A program made the translations under genes and the position numbers. The notes beneath the pieces are model-generated. The model searched no databases. It had not been told where the DNA came from and was given only the letters and a program-made list of their open reading frames with translations. Source: Halobacillus yeomjeoni (lineage in GTDB: Bacteria; Bacillota; Bacilli; Bacillales; Halobacillaceae). Taken from it: 64,000 nucleotides of DNA. Shown piece after piece: positions 1 to 8,350 of the stretch. The stretch's first letter is position 1; each line of letters opens with the position of its first letter. The stretch lies in assembly GCF_020171525.1 (NCBI RefSeq), contig NZ_JAIVAI010000004.1:149058-213057 (forward strand), read 5' to 3'.

Positions 1-84
1 TATCACTGGTTCTATATCTTCAGATTCGAGTAGAGGTCGTATTCCTTCTTCACTTAACGGATCAGAAATCAAAACTCTCAGCAT
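1..84 (-). CDS. serA: D-3-phosphoglycerate dehydrogenase, N-terminal end only (gene runs off the window)
   Basis: Only the first 28 codons are visible. The translation begins MLRVLISDPLSEEGI, the usual N-terminus of SerA, which oxidises 3-phosphoglycerate in the first step of serine synthesis. The ATG at 84 overlaps the last 7 bases of the upstream aminotransferase gene, so the two should be translationally coupled. The rest of the gene, including the NAD-binding and ACT regions, lies to the left of the window and cannot be judged. The call rests on the short N-terminus plus the neighbour. Confidence 0.8.
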   Translation of the reverse strand, partial: MLRVLISDPLSEEGIRPLLESEDIEPVI

Positions 85-1247
85 TCTTGAACCTCCTTAA
101 TAATCTCTAAATAAGCTTCTTGAGCAGCGGCGACCCCGGCCCCTGATGTGAAATCATGGCCGAGACGTTTCAAAATAATTTCTAAAATACCGATATATTG
201 TAAAACCTGGCTGGATCGACAATACCCCATATGACCGACCCTGAAGACCTGCCCCTTCATATGTTTCTGTCCTCCGGCTAAAATCAATCCGAATTCTTCT
301 CTAGCCATTTTACGCAGATCTTCGGCTTGGAATGTATTGGGCTTCACAGAAGTAACCGTAGCGGATGCCGCTTCCTCGGAAACTAATAAAGGAAGATTGA
401 GAGCTTTAAAAGCTTCCCGTGTCATACCTTTCATCAGTTGGTGTCGATGATAAACGTTCTTCAGTCCCTCTTCATCTAATAAATTTAAAACCTCTGATAA
501 CCCGAATAATAAAGAAAGGGGAGGGGTGAATGGAGTCTGCCCTTCTCCTAAGCGGTTACGGTAACTCCTCAAGTCCAAATAAAAGCGCGGCCTGTCGTTT
601 TGTTCAACGACTTCCCAACCATATTTGCTCACAGCTGCAAAAGCTAATCCTGGAGGCAGCATCATTGCTTTTTGCGAACCGGTCACTACGAAATCGATTC
701 CAGACCTGTCCATATTAATTTCTACTCCTCCAATGGAAGATACACCATCTACAACAACAAGAGCCTGGCTTATTTCTTTTACTCTTAGAGCAATTTCTTC
801 TACAGGATGAATGACCCCTGTGGAGGTTTCACAATGAGTTAAGAAAACAGCTTTTGTATTTTCAAAAGCCTGGAGGGTCGATTCCACTCGTTCAACATCT
901 ACAGCTTCGCCCCATTCGACTTCGATTCGATGAACCTTGAGTTCATAAGTCTCACATATTTTCGCGAAACGATCTCCGAATGCACCAGCAACTACGACGA
1001 TGACTTCATCTCCAGGTCGGGTTGCATTCACTACAGCTGCTTCCAAAGCTGATGTTCCACTCCCTGATAAAATGAGTACGTCTTCTGATGTTCCGAATAA
1101 TGGCTTTAATCGTGGAGCGATTTCCTTCAATAAGTCTTTACACTTCTGCCCCCTATGACCAATCATAGGTTGATTCATTGCCCTTTCTACACTCGGTGGC
1201 ACCGGAGTCGGCCCTGGCGTATGTAACAAGTCCCATTCTCGCTTCAT
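78..1247 (-). CDS. Class V PLP-dependent aminotransferase (serine/alanine-glyoxylate type)
   Basis: A 389-residue fold-type I aminotransferase. It opens with the family motif HTPGPTPVPPSV, has a Gly-Ser rich phosphate-binding stretch (SGSGTSALEAA) near residue 65, and VVTGSQKAMMLPPG near residue 190, whose lysine should hold PLP. The ATG at 1247 is chosen because AGGAGGGTG lies 9 bases upstream; an in-frame extension to 1277 has no ribosome site. It overlaps serA by 7 bases. Such serA-linked class V enzymes could act with SerA as phosphoserine or serine-pyruvate aminotransferase. The family is clear; the substrate is inferred. Confidence 0.88.
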   Translation of the reverse strand: MKREWDLLHTPGPTPVPPSVERAMNQPMIGHRGQKCKDLLKEIAPRLKPLFGTSEDVLILSGSGTSALEAAVVNATRPGDEVIVVVAGAFGDRFAKICETYELKVHRIEVEWGEAVDVERVESTLQAFENTKAVFLTHCETSTGVIHPVEEIALRVKEISQALVVVDGVSSIGGVEINMDRSGIDFVVTGSQKAMMLPPGLAFAAVSKYGWEVVEQNDRPRFYLDLRSYRNRLGEGQTPFTPPLSLLFGLSEVLNLLDEEGLKNVYHRHQLMKGMTREAFKALNLPLLVSEEAASATVTSVKPNTFQAEDLRKMAREEFGLILAGGQKHMKGQVFRVGHMGYCRSSQVLQYIGILEIILKRLGHDFTSGAGVAAAQEAYLEIIKEVQEC

Positions 1248-1308
1248 GATTCGAAACACCCTCCTAAGTAGACTCAATTTCCCTATTTTTCTTTCCTTTT
1301 ATTCAAAA

Positions 1309-1360
1309 AGCCCTGTTAAAATTCTTTGGTGATAAATCAACAAGGAAACTTAACAGAGCT
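1309..1360. repeat. Short imperfect inverted repeat resembling MITE ends
   Basis: Arms AGCCCTGTTAAAATTCTTT (from 1309) and its imperfect complement ending AACTTAACAGAGCT (1360) match at about 15 of 19 positions. They resemble the terminal repeat TAGGCTCTGTTAAAG of the element at 6641. The site lies between two divergent genes, so it could be a deleted element reduced to its ends, or simply a hairpin. Confidence 0.5.
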
Positions 1361-1470
1361 GCTCGAAAAGAAATGATATTCCTTTATCCTATCAAAAGAT
1401 TAAACGATGTCAATTTAATTTGAATTTTCTGCTTTATTACTTTTTTTCTTTTTTTTCTCTGGATTTTTAC

Positions 1471-1499
1471 CTGAAAAGTTTTTCTATTCAATGTATAAT
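1471..1499 (+). promoter_or_regulatory. Sigma-A type promoter of the peptide-binding lipoprotein gene
   Basis: A perfect TATAAT (1494-1499) is preceded by 17 bases and CTGAAA (1471-1476, 4 of 6 to TTGACA). It lies about 50 bases before the gene start, in an AT-rich region. Confidence 0.6.
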
Positions 1500-1548
1500 T
1501 CAAAAAGTAGTCATTTTTTAGAAAATTTACAATTCGAGGGGGATTACA

Positions 1549-3228
1549 TTGAGAAAGCATTACAGTTTATGGCTTCTTTCGGTGCTTATGCTGGTCTTGG
1601 TACTTGCAGCGTGTAGTGGAGGCGGAAGTACAACAGAAAGCAACGGTGAAGGAAATGAAGAGAATACTGAGAAATCCTCAGAAGAAAATAATGCAAAGCA
1701 AGAAATCACAGTAACAGCAAAGAGTGAAATTCCAAGTATGGACCCTCAACTGATCACTGACTCCGTAGGTTTCCAGTGGGCAGGAGAAACGTTAGAAGGT
1801 TTGTATCGTCTTGATGAAAACAGCCAGTTAACAGAAGGTATGGCTGAAAGTTCTGAAGTCAGTGACGATGGTTTGACTTGGACTTTCAAACTTCGCGATG
1901 CCAAGTGGTCCAATGGCGACCCGGTAACAGCAAATGACTTCGTATATGCATGGAGAAGAGCTGTAGACCCGGATGTAGGTTCTGAATACGGCCCTTATTT
2001 CCTTGGTGGTATCATTAAAAACGCAAGTGCCATCAGTAATGGTGAAAAAGATATTGAAGAGCTCGGCGCCAAAGCCGTTGATGAAAAAACGCTTGAAGTA
2101 CAGCTTGAAAAACCTGTACCTTACTTCAAATCTATGACTGTATTCGTGACATTCATGCCGATGAATCAGAGTTACGTTGAAGAGCAGGGTGAAAACTTCG
2201 CTACAGAAGCTGAGTACACTCTTGCAAACGGACCTTTCAAAATGACGGAATGGAATCACGGTGAAGGCTGGACAGTAGAGAAAAACGAATCTTACTGGGA
2301 TGCTGACACAGTACAACTAGATAAAATCAATGCGAAAGTAATCAAAGAAGTATCTACTGGCGTAAACTTATATGAATCTGGTGAAATTGATCAAACAGAA
2401 CTGAACGCTGAATTCGTCGATCAATACCGTACAAATGAAGCATTCGAAGTAGTTGAAAAACCATACCTTTACTTCTTCAAATTCAACCAGGAAGCTCACC
2501 CAGCTTTAGCTAATGTTGATGCTCGTAAAGCGATCTCTCTTGCCATCGACCGCCAATCCTTAGTCGATGTCATTCTGAATGATGGTTCTGTACCAGCAGA
2601 AGGTTATGTACCATCAAACTTCGTATCCATGCCTGAAAGCGGTAAAGATTTCCGCGAAGCTCAAGGTCCATTGGTAGGATCTGATGAAGAAAAAGCGAAA
2701 GAACACTGGAGCAAAGCTCTTGAAGCTCTAGGAGAAGAGTCTGTAACCATCGAATTGCTTGGTGATGATACAGGAACATCGAAAAATGTACTAGCTTATT
2801 ACAAAGATCAACTAGAATCCAAACTAGATGGTTTGACGATCAAACTTGTCGAAGTACCATTCAAAGAACGTGTACGTCGTGACAGTGCTTCTGAATTCCA
2901 AATCGAAGCAGCGACATGGGGTCCTGACTATGTCGATCCAAACACATACTTGAACATGTACTTGACAGATGGTCAGAACAACAACATGAACTATTCAAGC
3001 GAAGAGTATGACGCTTTAATCAAAAAAGCGAATGACGAATATGCGCAGCAACCTGAAAAACGTTTTGAAACTTTCCTGGAAGCAGAACGTTTACTTCTAG
3101 AAGAAGACGCTGCGGTAGCTCCGATTTATCAGGATGCTAAAGCACAACTCTTCCGCCCATCCATCAAAGGTGTATTCACGACTGCAACAGGTCCTGAATT
3201 CGAATTTAAATGGGCTTACGTTGAATAA
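1549..3228 (+). CDS. Oligopeptide ABC transporter substrate-binding lipoprotein (OppA/SBP_bac_5 family)
   Basis: A 559-residue extracytoplasmic binding protein. The signal peptide ends in the lipobox L-A-A-C (Cys22), followed by a Ser/Gly/Glu/Asn-rich linker to about residue 55, so it should be lipid-anchored outside the membrane. The mature part has family 5 signatures (DGLTWTFKLRDAKWSNGDPV; the ANGPFKMTEW region). The start is TTG with the strong site GAGGGGG upstream. No permease or ATPase genes lie beside it, so it is either an orphan or serves a transporter elsewhere. It probably binds oligopeptides; the precise ligand is unknown. A terminator follows directly. Confidence 0.9.
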   Translation: MRKHYSLWLLSVLMLVLVLAACSGGGSTTESNGEGNEENTEKSSEENNAKQEITVTAKSEIPSMDPQLITDSVGFQWAGETLEGLYRLDENSQLTEGMAESSEVSDDGLTWTFKLRDAKWSNGDPVTANDFVYAWRRAVDPDVGSEYGPYFLGGIIKNASAISNGEKDIEELGAKAVDEKTLEVQLEKPVPYFKSMTVFVTFMPMNQSYVEEQGENFATEAEYTLANGPFKMTEWNHGEGWTVEKNESYWDADTVQLDKINAKVIKEVSTGVNLYESGEIDQTELNAEFVDQYRTNEAFEVVEKPYLYFFKFNQEAHPALANVDARKAISLAIDRQSLVDVILNDGSVPAEGYVPSNFVSMPESGKDFREAQGPLVGSDEEKAKEHWSKALEALGEESVTIELLGDDTGTSKNVLAYYKDQLESKLDGLTIKLVEVPFKERVRRDSASEFQIEAATWGPDYVDPNTYLNMYLTDGQNNNMNYSSEEYDALIKKANDEYAQQPEKRFETFLEAERLLLEEDAAVAPIYQDAKAQLFRPSIKGVFTTATGPEFEFKWAYVE

Positions 3229-3243
3229 TTAATAAAAACCATG

Positions 3244-3290
3244 AAATCCATAAGCGCTCTTAATCGAGCTGCTTATGGATTTATCTTTTT
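3244..3290 (+). terminator. Rho-independent terminator after the OppA-like gene
   Basis: AAATCCATAAGC pairs with GCTTATGGATTT (3271-3282), followed by a T-rich tail. Confidence 0.85.
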
Positions 3291-3358
3291 CTTGAATCCT
3301 TTCCTACTTCACGTTATAGTGATGTGATAATCAACACTGAAGTCAGGAGGGGAAGACA

Positions 3359-3979
3359 TTGAAGCGGATTTATATAAGAGCTCTTTATTACTTTACAGGT
3401 ATCATACTGTTAACTTTCGGTATCGCTTTGACAATCCAGTCAAAATTAGGTACTTCCCCTTTTGATGCCCTTCTCGTAGGCTTATACAGAACTTATGGAT
3501 TGACGATAGGAAGCTGGGAAATTGTTGTAGGTTTATCGATGATCGTCTTCAATTCAGTGGCTGAAAAAAGGCGGCCTGAGATGATTGCCCTGGCCACATC
3601 TTTTCTCACAGGTCTTGGAATTGACTTTTGGATGTTCACCATCAGATCTTGGCTGGACCCTGAAACTGTTCTATTGCAATATATTGTTCTGATCCTTGGA
3701 ATTCTTTTCTCTGGATTAGGTATTGCCATAAATCTGCAAGCTGATTTCGCTCCGAACCCCTTCGACCGAATGATGCTCGTCGTCCGGGACCTAACTGGGT
3801 GGTCGGTTACTTTTTCAAGAGCTTTAATCAGTATCGTCCTTGTCATTCTGGCACTTATATTCGGAGGTTCAATCGGAATAGGAACAATACTCATAGCCTT
3901 ATTCAGTGGAGCAATCATTCATCAATTCATGAACCGCATTCATCGATTAGACAAAAACTTACTGCTTATCGATCATTAA
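3359..3979 (+). CDS. YczE/YyaS/YitT-type integral membrane protein
   Basis: A 206-residue protein with about five hydrophobic segments. The sequence SKLGTSPFDALLVGLYRTYGLTIG and the internal echo DFAPNPFDRMMLVVRDLTGWS are typical of the YczE/YyaS family (COG2364), in which two similar halves carry P-F-D motifs. It starts at TTG with AGGAGGGGA upstream. It is a single gene between a terminator and the convergent rpsR operon. No biochemical function is established for the family as far as I know; some members are linked to secondary metabolite export or maturation. Family call good, function unknown. Confidence 0.8.
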   Translation: MKRIYIRALYYFTGIILLTFGIALTIQSKLGTSPFDALLVGLYRTYGLTIGSWEIVVGLSMIVFNSVAEKRRPEMIALATSFLTGLGIDFWMFTIRSWLDPETVLLQYIVLILGILFSGLGIAINLQADFAPNPFDRMMLVVRDLTGWSVTFSRALISIVLVILALIFGGSIGIGTILIALFSGAIIHQFMNRIHRLDKNLLLIDH

Positions 3980-4114
3980 TCCTGAGTTTGGCTAAACCAT
4001 ATTGTAAATAAATCTTGAAACCACTCTTTTTATTAGAAGGATGATCTGCAAGAGGAATTTCAACTTCTATCCAAGTTTTGAACTTCCAAATTCAATGAAA
4101 AAGGCTGACAACAC

Positions 4115-4155
4115 AAAAAAGCCATGGGATCTAAATAGATCCCATGGCTTTTTTT
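4115..4155 (-). terminator. Terminator of the rpsF-ssb-rpsR operon (bidirectional)
   Basis: GCCATGGGATCTA pairs with TAGATCCCATGGC, with A and T runs on the two sides, so it can work on either strand. It lies 10 bases past the rpsR stop. Confidence 0.92.
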
Positions 4156-4165
4156 CGCGCTACTC

Positions 4166-4393
4166 TTACTCAGTAGAGTAAGGAAGTAGAGCCATTTGAC
4201 GAGCGCGTTTGATAGCTTTCGTCAATTTACGTTGATATTTAGCAGAAGTTCCAGTTACTCGACGAGGAAGAATCTTCCCACGGTCAGAGACGAAACGTTT
4301 CAGCAAATCAACATCTTTAAAGTCGATGTGTGTGATTCCATTCGCAGTGAAGAAACACACCTTTTTACGTTTTCCGCGTCCACGACGTGCCAT
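4166..4393 (-). CDS. rpsR: 30S ribosomal protein S18
   Basis: A 75-residue basic protein with the family core [16 protein letters not shown] and the C-terminal [22 protein letters not shown]18 binds S6 in the platform of the 30S subunit. It is the last gene of the rpsF-ssb-rpsR operon, 21 bases after ssb, with a strong GGAAGGAGTG site before its ATG. Length is normal for a bacillary S18. Confidence 0.98.
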   Translation of the reverse strand: MARRGRGKRKKVCFFTANGITHIDFKDVDLLKRFVSDRGKILPRRVTGTSAKYQRKLTKAIKRARQMALLPYSTE

Positions 4394-4414
4394 GTAGCAT
4401 TCACTCCTTCCTTT

Positions 4415-4903
4415 TTAGAATGGTAAATCGTCGTCTGATATATCGATTGGCTCCCCATTATCAGCAAATGGGTCGTCATCTCGTTGATTATTGTTGTTAG
4501 AACCGAAGTTATTTCCTGATGGTTGTTGATTCTGATTAGGTTGGAATCCTGAGCCTCCACGATTTCCTCCACCTTGGGAAGAACCTTTGGATTCTAAGAA
4601 TTGTACGCTATCTGCAACAACTTCTGTTACAAATATACGCTTACCTTCCTGGTTATCGAAGCTGCGTGTCTGCAAGCGACCATCAACTCCGACTTGACTG
4701 CCTTTACTCATAAAGTTGGCTAAGTTCTCTGCAGCACGTCTCCAAACGACACAATTGATGAAGTCTGCATCTCGATCACCTTGGTTATTCGAGAATGGAC
4801 GGTTCACTGCAATTGTGAAATTAGCGACGGCTACTCCGTTAGGCGTATAGCGTAAATCAGGATCCTTCGTTAATCTGCCGACTAATACGACACGATTCAA
4901 CAT
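4415..4903 (-). CDS. ssb: Single-stranded DNA-binding protein
   Basis: A 162-residue SSB with the N-terminal OB fold ([20 protein letters not shown]), a Gln/Asn/Gly-rich linker from about residue 105, and the acidic tip DDDLPF that docks replication and repair partners. The ATG at 4903 is preferred to the in-frame GTG at 4912 because AAGGAGTG lies about 8 bases before it and OB folds of this family begin MLNR. The ribosome site overlaps the end of rpsF, implying coupled expression in the rpsF-ssb-rpsR operon. Confidence 0.97.
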   Translation of the reverse strand: MLNRVVLVGRLTKDPDLRYTPNGVAVANFTIAVNRPFSNNQGDRDADFINCVVWRRAAENLANFMSKGSQVGVDGRLQTRSFDNQEGKRIFVTEVVADSVQFLESKGSSQGGGNRGGSGFQPNQNQQPSGNNFGSNNNNQRDDDPFADNGEPIDISDDDLPF

Positions 4904-4915
4904 CAGAATCACTCC

Positions 4916-5209
4916 TTATTTGTCATCTTCGCGTACAGCGATGTGGCGGATAATATCATCCGTGAACTTCGCTTGACGGTCGAATTCGTTGATCGCTTCA
5001 CGTGTACCTTTGAAGTCGATCGTTACATAGATCCCATCACGGTAGTCGTTAATTTCGTAAGCAAGGCGACGCTTGCCAACTTCTTTAACCTCTTCAATCT
5101 CCGCGCCTTGATCGGTTAGGATAGTGCTGAAACGATCCATGACAGATGTTTTAGCTTCCTCCTCGATATCTGGGCGGATGATATACATGATTTCGTATTT
5201 TCTACTCAT
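4916..5209 (-). CDS. rpsF: 30S ribosomal protein S6
   Basis: A 97-residue S6 ([29 protein letters not shown]). It is the first gene of the rpsF-ssb-rpsR operon, with the strong site AAGGAGGTGA before its ATG. S6 and S18 form a complex on 16S rRNA and in several bacteria also bind their own leader. A hairpin leader and a clear promoter lie upstream. Confidence 0.98.
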   Translation of the reverse strand: MSRKYEIMYIIRPDIEEEAKTSVMDRFSTILTDQGAEIEEVKEVGKRRLAYEINDYRDGIYVTIDFKGTREAINEFDRQAKFTDDIIRHIAVREDDK

Positions 5210-5237
5210 CCGTTTTCACCTCCTTATGGACTTAGCG

Positions 5238-5258
5238 GCTCCTATATCGTATAGGAGC
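5238..5258 (-). promoter_or_regulatory. Hairpin in the rpsF leader, candidate S6:S18 autoregulatory site
   Basis: On the mRNA strand GCTCCTATA pairs perfectly with TATAGGAGC across a CGA loop, and is followed at once by CGC, giving a CCG at the stem base. It lies about 30 bases before the rpsF ribosome site. S6:S18 leader elements with a key CCG are known; whether this is one is inferred. Confidence 0.5.
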
Positions 5259-5293
5259 AAGGAGTAATTTTTCTTAATTACTCACAATGAAGT

Positions 5294-5322
5294 ATTATAT
5301 CAAAGTTGTCCTATATTTACAA
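5294..5322 (-). promoter_or_regulatory. Sigma-A type promoter of the rpsF operon
   Basis: On the minus strand TTGTAA (5322-5317), a 17-base spacer, then a perfect TATAAT (5299-5294). It sits between ychF and rpsF. Confidence 0.7.
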
Positions 5323-5351
5323 TACTTAAACGGAAGGATCCTGTTTTACGC

Positions 5352-6449
5352 TTATACGTTGAAACGGAAATGGATAACGTCACCATCACGGACTAAATAT
5401 TCTTTTCCTTCTAAACGGACCCGTCCACGGTCACGGGCAACACTCATAGACCCCGCATCAACTAAATCTTCATAGGAGACTGTCTCAGCACGAATGAATC
5501 CTCTTTCGAAGTCGGTATGAATGATGCCGGCTGCTTGAGGGGCTGTCATTCCTTCTTTAAATGTCCAAGCTCTTACTTCCTGTTCACCCGCTGTGAAATA
5601 AGTTGCAAGTCCCAATAAATTGTACGTAGCCTTGATCAATTGATCCAGACCTGACTCTTCGATTCCTAGATCTTCTAGAAATTCATCTTTTTCTTCCCCA
5701 TCAAGTTCAGCAATTTCAGATTCGATTTTCGCACATACGACGATGACTTCAGCATTTTCTTTAGCTGCAAACTCTCGAATTTGCTTCACTTTGTCGTTGT
5801 CTTCCTGACCGATTTCATCTTCACTCACATTCGCTACGTAAAGGATCGGCTTCGAAGTCAATAAATGAAGTCCTTTGACGATCTTCTCTTGATCATCACT
5901 GAAATCGATGGCACGTGCTGGTTGTTCAGCTTCTAAGGCATCCTTCAACTTCTCCAGCACTGCATATTCAGCTACGGCTTCTTTATCTTTTTGGCGGGCC
6001 ATTTTAGCTACTCGCTCCATTCGTTTAGAAACGGTCTCTAAGTCGGCAAGAATCAATTCTAAATTGATTGTTTCAATATCGGTAATAGGATCCACCTGTC
6101 CTGACACGTGAGTGATGTTTTCATCCTCGAACGCACGCACGACATGGCAGATCGCGTCAACCTGGCGAATATGGGATAAGAATTGGTTTCCTAATCCTTC
6201 CCCTTTACTAGCACCTTTTACGATTCCTGCAATATCGGTGAATTCAAAAGCTGTGGGTACGGTTTTCTTCGGGTTGACAAGCTCGGTAAGCTTTTCTAGA
6301 CGACTATCCGGAACTTCCACGATCCCGACGTTCGGATCTATTGTGGCGAACGGATAGTTGGCTGATAAAGCACCAGCTTGAGTAATTGCGTTAAATAACG
6401 TAGATTTCCCTACGTTCGGTAAACCTACGATTCCTGCTGTTAATGCCAT
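5352..6449 (-). CDS. ychF: YchF/EngD family P-loop ATPase/GTPase
   Basis: A 365-residue Obg-family NTPase at normal length. The P-loop is GLPNVGKSTLFNAIT (about residues 8-22). NPKKTVPTAFEFTDIAGIVKGASKGEGLGNQFL carries the switch region and G3, and the C-terminal TGS-like domain ends HFRFNV. YchF binds ribosomes and in several bacteria prefers ATP; it acts in translation and stress responses. It precedes rpsF on the same strand, as yyaF does in B. subtilis, but rpsF has its own promoter. Confidence 0.97.
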   Translation of the reverse strand: MALTAGIVGLPNVGKSTLFNAITQAGALSANYPFATIDPNVGIVEVPDSRLEKLTELVNPKKTVPTAFEFTDIAGIVKGASKGEGLGNQFLSHIRQVDAICHVVRAFEDENITHVSGQVDPITDIETINLELILADLETVSKRMERVAKMARQKDKEAVAEYAVLEKLKDALEAEQPARAIDFSDDQEKIVKGLHLLTSKPILYVANVSEDEIGQEDNDKVKQIREFAAKENAEVIVVCAKIESEIAELDGEEKDEFLEDLGIEESGLDQLIKATYNLLGLATYFTAGEQEVRAWTFKEGMTAPQAAGIIHTDFERGFIRAETVSYEDLVDAGSMSVARDRGRVRLEGKEYLVRDGDVIHFRFNV

Positions 6450-6640
6450 ATAAGACTTTCACTCCTTAAGGATTTACATACATGCATGTTAGTCATTTCA
6501 ATTATAGATACTGAATAGGAAAATAACAACCGATTGAAAATATAAATCTATGCATGAATAGACTGGTTTTTACAACTTTTTCTAACCAAATAAGAAAGTT
6601 TTAATACTGATAATCACACATAATCTCTGTTTCTTAATTG

Positions 6641-7114
6641 TAGGCTCTGTTAAAGTCTGGTGTTGTTATTTCACATGTGAGCTCATATCAGCACTTTCTC
6701 TCCTGGAATTTGTGGGAGGCGGCCTTTTAGAATGACTCCCTTTCCGTGGGGTACCGCGAGCCTCCTCAGGCTGCGCCTTCCGGGGTCTCACGATGTACCT
6801 TTATCCCACAGGAGTCTCGCCATTCTAAAAGGCCGCCTCTTCAAAGTAGAAGTGTCAGAAAGGCCATAACCGAAGTCCGTTACACCAACTTCGAACGGGA
6901 TGGCAGGGAAAACAGGTAGACTCCTGCGGGAATAAGGAACAAGGTGAGACCCCGGAGAACAAAGTTCGAGGAGGCTCAAGCGTCCCCCGCGGAAAGCGGA
7001 CTGTTTTCCCTGCCATCCCATGCTGTGAGTAAATAAAGGACCGAACACCTAATCTCAGACGGGGATTATTTAGTAATCGTTTAAGATATCAACAACAGAC
7101 TTTAACAGAGCCTA
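6641..7114. mobile_element. MITE-like non-coding element with 19-bp terminal inverted repeats
   Basis: The perfect terminal inverted repeats TAGGCTCTGTTAAAGTCTG (6641-6659) and its complement (7096-7114) are flanked by a direct ATTG on both sides, suggesting a 4-bp target duplication. Inside are two hairpin modules in opposite orientation: 6716-6839 with 19-bp arms (GAGGCGGCCTTTTAGAATG) and 6897-7019 with 19-bp arms (GGGATGGCAGGGAAAACAG). Each contains a GGTGAGACCCCGG / GAGGAGGCTC type core, a repeat I recognise as widespread in Bacillaceae genomes. No transposase is present. It accounts for the gene-free stretch 6450-7199. Confidence 0.85.
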
Positions 7115-7162
7115 ATTGTAAATAAATAAAATTTAGAGATCTATCACTAACTTAACAAGAGA

Positions 7163-7190
7163 AAGCCTGCCGGAAGGGCAGGCTTTTCTT
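7163..7190 (-). terminator. Bidirectional terminator after the DUF951 gene
   Basis: AGCCTGCC pairs with GGCAGGCT around GGAAG, with TTTTCTT on one side and TTTCTCTT on the other. Confidence 0.85.
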
Positions 7191-7199
7191 CAGCAATAT

Positions 7200-7397
7200 T
7201 CATTGTTCATTATGCTCAAGGACTTTCTTCATTTTTGTTTCGAATTTACGTCGGGGTACCATCACGCTATGACCGCATCCCTCACACTTGATACGAATAT
7301 CGGCACCCATACGGATGATTTTCCAACGATTCTCTCCACAAGGATGGGGTTTTTTCATTTGTACGATATCATGTAAGTCATACTTTTTATCGGTCAT
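7200..7397 (-). CDS. DUF951 (YyzM-like) small zinc-ribbon-like protein
   Basis: A 65-residue protein beginning MTDKKYDLHDIVQMKKPHPCG, the hallmark of DUF951, with C-G-x-N-x-W and I-K-C-E-G-C-G-H cysteine motifs that look like a metal site. The ATG at 7397 follows AAAGGAG; a TTG further upstream would overlap that site. It lies 21 bases after an MscS gene and before a terminator, so it is probably the last gene of that operon. The family is conserved in Firmicutes near oriC, but I know no proven function. Confidence 0.88.
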   Translation of the reverse strand: MTDKKYDLHDIVQMKKPHPCGENRWKIIRMGADIRIKCEGCGHSVMVPRRKFETKMKKVLEHNEQ

Positions 7398-7418
7398 GTG
7401 ATCTGAACTCCTTTTCAA

Positions 7419-8300
7419 TCAAGCTTGTTTTTGTTCTGCTTCATCGTGCCTGGAATACATCACCATACGAGGGAATGGAATCTCTATTCCGACTTGATCC
7501 AGACGGTTTTTCACTTCTTTTCTTAGTATACGAGCGACTACCCAGTGTTCCATCGGCTGCACTTCACTGATAATCCTCATTACTACGTCGGATGCCCCCA
7601 GGTTTTGGACGCCCAATAATTGAGGAACTTCAGTAATTTGTTCGTACCGTTCAGGCAGTTCCTTCAATAGCTCTAAGATTGCCTCTTCAGCTCTTTCAAT
7701 GTCTTCTTCATATGCAACACTGACGTCTACTACAGCGATACTGTTGTAAATGGAATAGTTAGTTACTTGGGTAACATTTCCGTTTGGAAGGATATGAACC
7801 TCACCCGTCCAAGATTTGACTTTACACGTTCTGAGACCGACTTCTTCAACAAAACCTTCTACACCTGATGTCTTAATATAATCGCCGACTGAAAACTGAT
7901 CTTCAAAAATGATGAAGAAGCCCGATATAATATCCCGGACCAGGTTCTGCGCTCCAAAACCGATGGCTAAACCTGCCACACCGGCACCGGCAAGGAGAGC
8001 ACCCACTTCGAGGGTGAACGTCTCGAGAATCATGATGAAAGAGATAAAATAAACAACGTAGGAAAGCGTATTGATAATCAACTTTTTCAGCGTAGCTTCG
8101 CGTCGCTGAGTAATTTTGAACGGACCTTTCTTACGATTGTCAAAGAATCTCGTAACCAGTCTCGATCCAAATTTGATAATGATCAGCGAGACCAGCAAGA
8201 TCAAGCATATCTCCAAAGCGCCCAAGCCGATCGTCACCCAAAGCTCAGGACCCGTGATATACTCGACCGTTCTGTCCACTTGAGTTTGTATATCCTTCAC
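7419..8300 (-). CDS. Small-conductance mechanosensitive channel, MscS family
   Basis: A 293-residue membrane protein with three transmembrane segments before the pore-lining helix AGAGVAGLAIGFGAQNLVRDIISGFFI (about residues 105-131), the typical MscS TM3, then the beta domain (EDQFSVGDYIKTSGVEGFVEEVGLRTCKV). It releases solutes on hypo-osmotic shock. The GTG start at 8300 gives a better distance to AGGAGGGG than the TTG at 8303. It is followed by the DUF951 gene; a MscS gene fits a salt-adapted organism. Confidence 0.93.
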   Translation of the reverse strand: MKDIQTQVDRTVEYITGPELWVTIGLGALEICLILLVSLIIIKFGSRLVTRFFDNRKKGPFKITQRREATLKKLIINTLSYVVYFISFIMILETFTLEVGALLAGAGVAGLAIGFGAQNLVRDIISGFFIIFEDQFSVGDYIKTSGVEGFVEEVGLRTCKVKSWTGEVHILPNGNVTQVTNYSIYNSIAVVDVSVAYEEDIERAEEAILELLKELPERYEQITEVPQLLGVQNLGASDVVMRIISEVQPMEHWVVARILRKEVKNRLDQVGIEIPFPRMVMYSRHDEAEQKQA

Positions 8301-8350
8301 CAATTCCCCTCCTGAAATAAAATGATTGTAAGAATCATTTTAACAGGTTC

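Noticed and set aside
1828..2316. 162-codon frame opposite the OppA-like gene
   Set aside because: Complement of a gene with clear family signatures; Cys/Phe-rich and implausible.
6788..7048. 86-codon open frame within the MITE-like element
   Set aside because: It runs across both hairpin modules, has no ribosome site and its residues follow from the repeat; it is a by-product of the palindromes.
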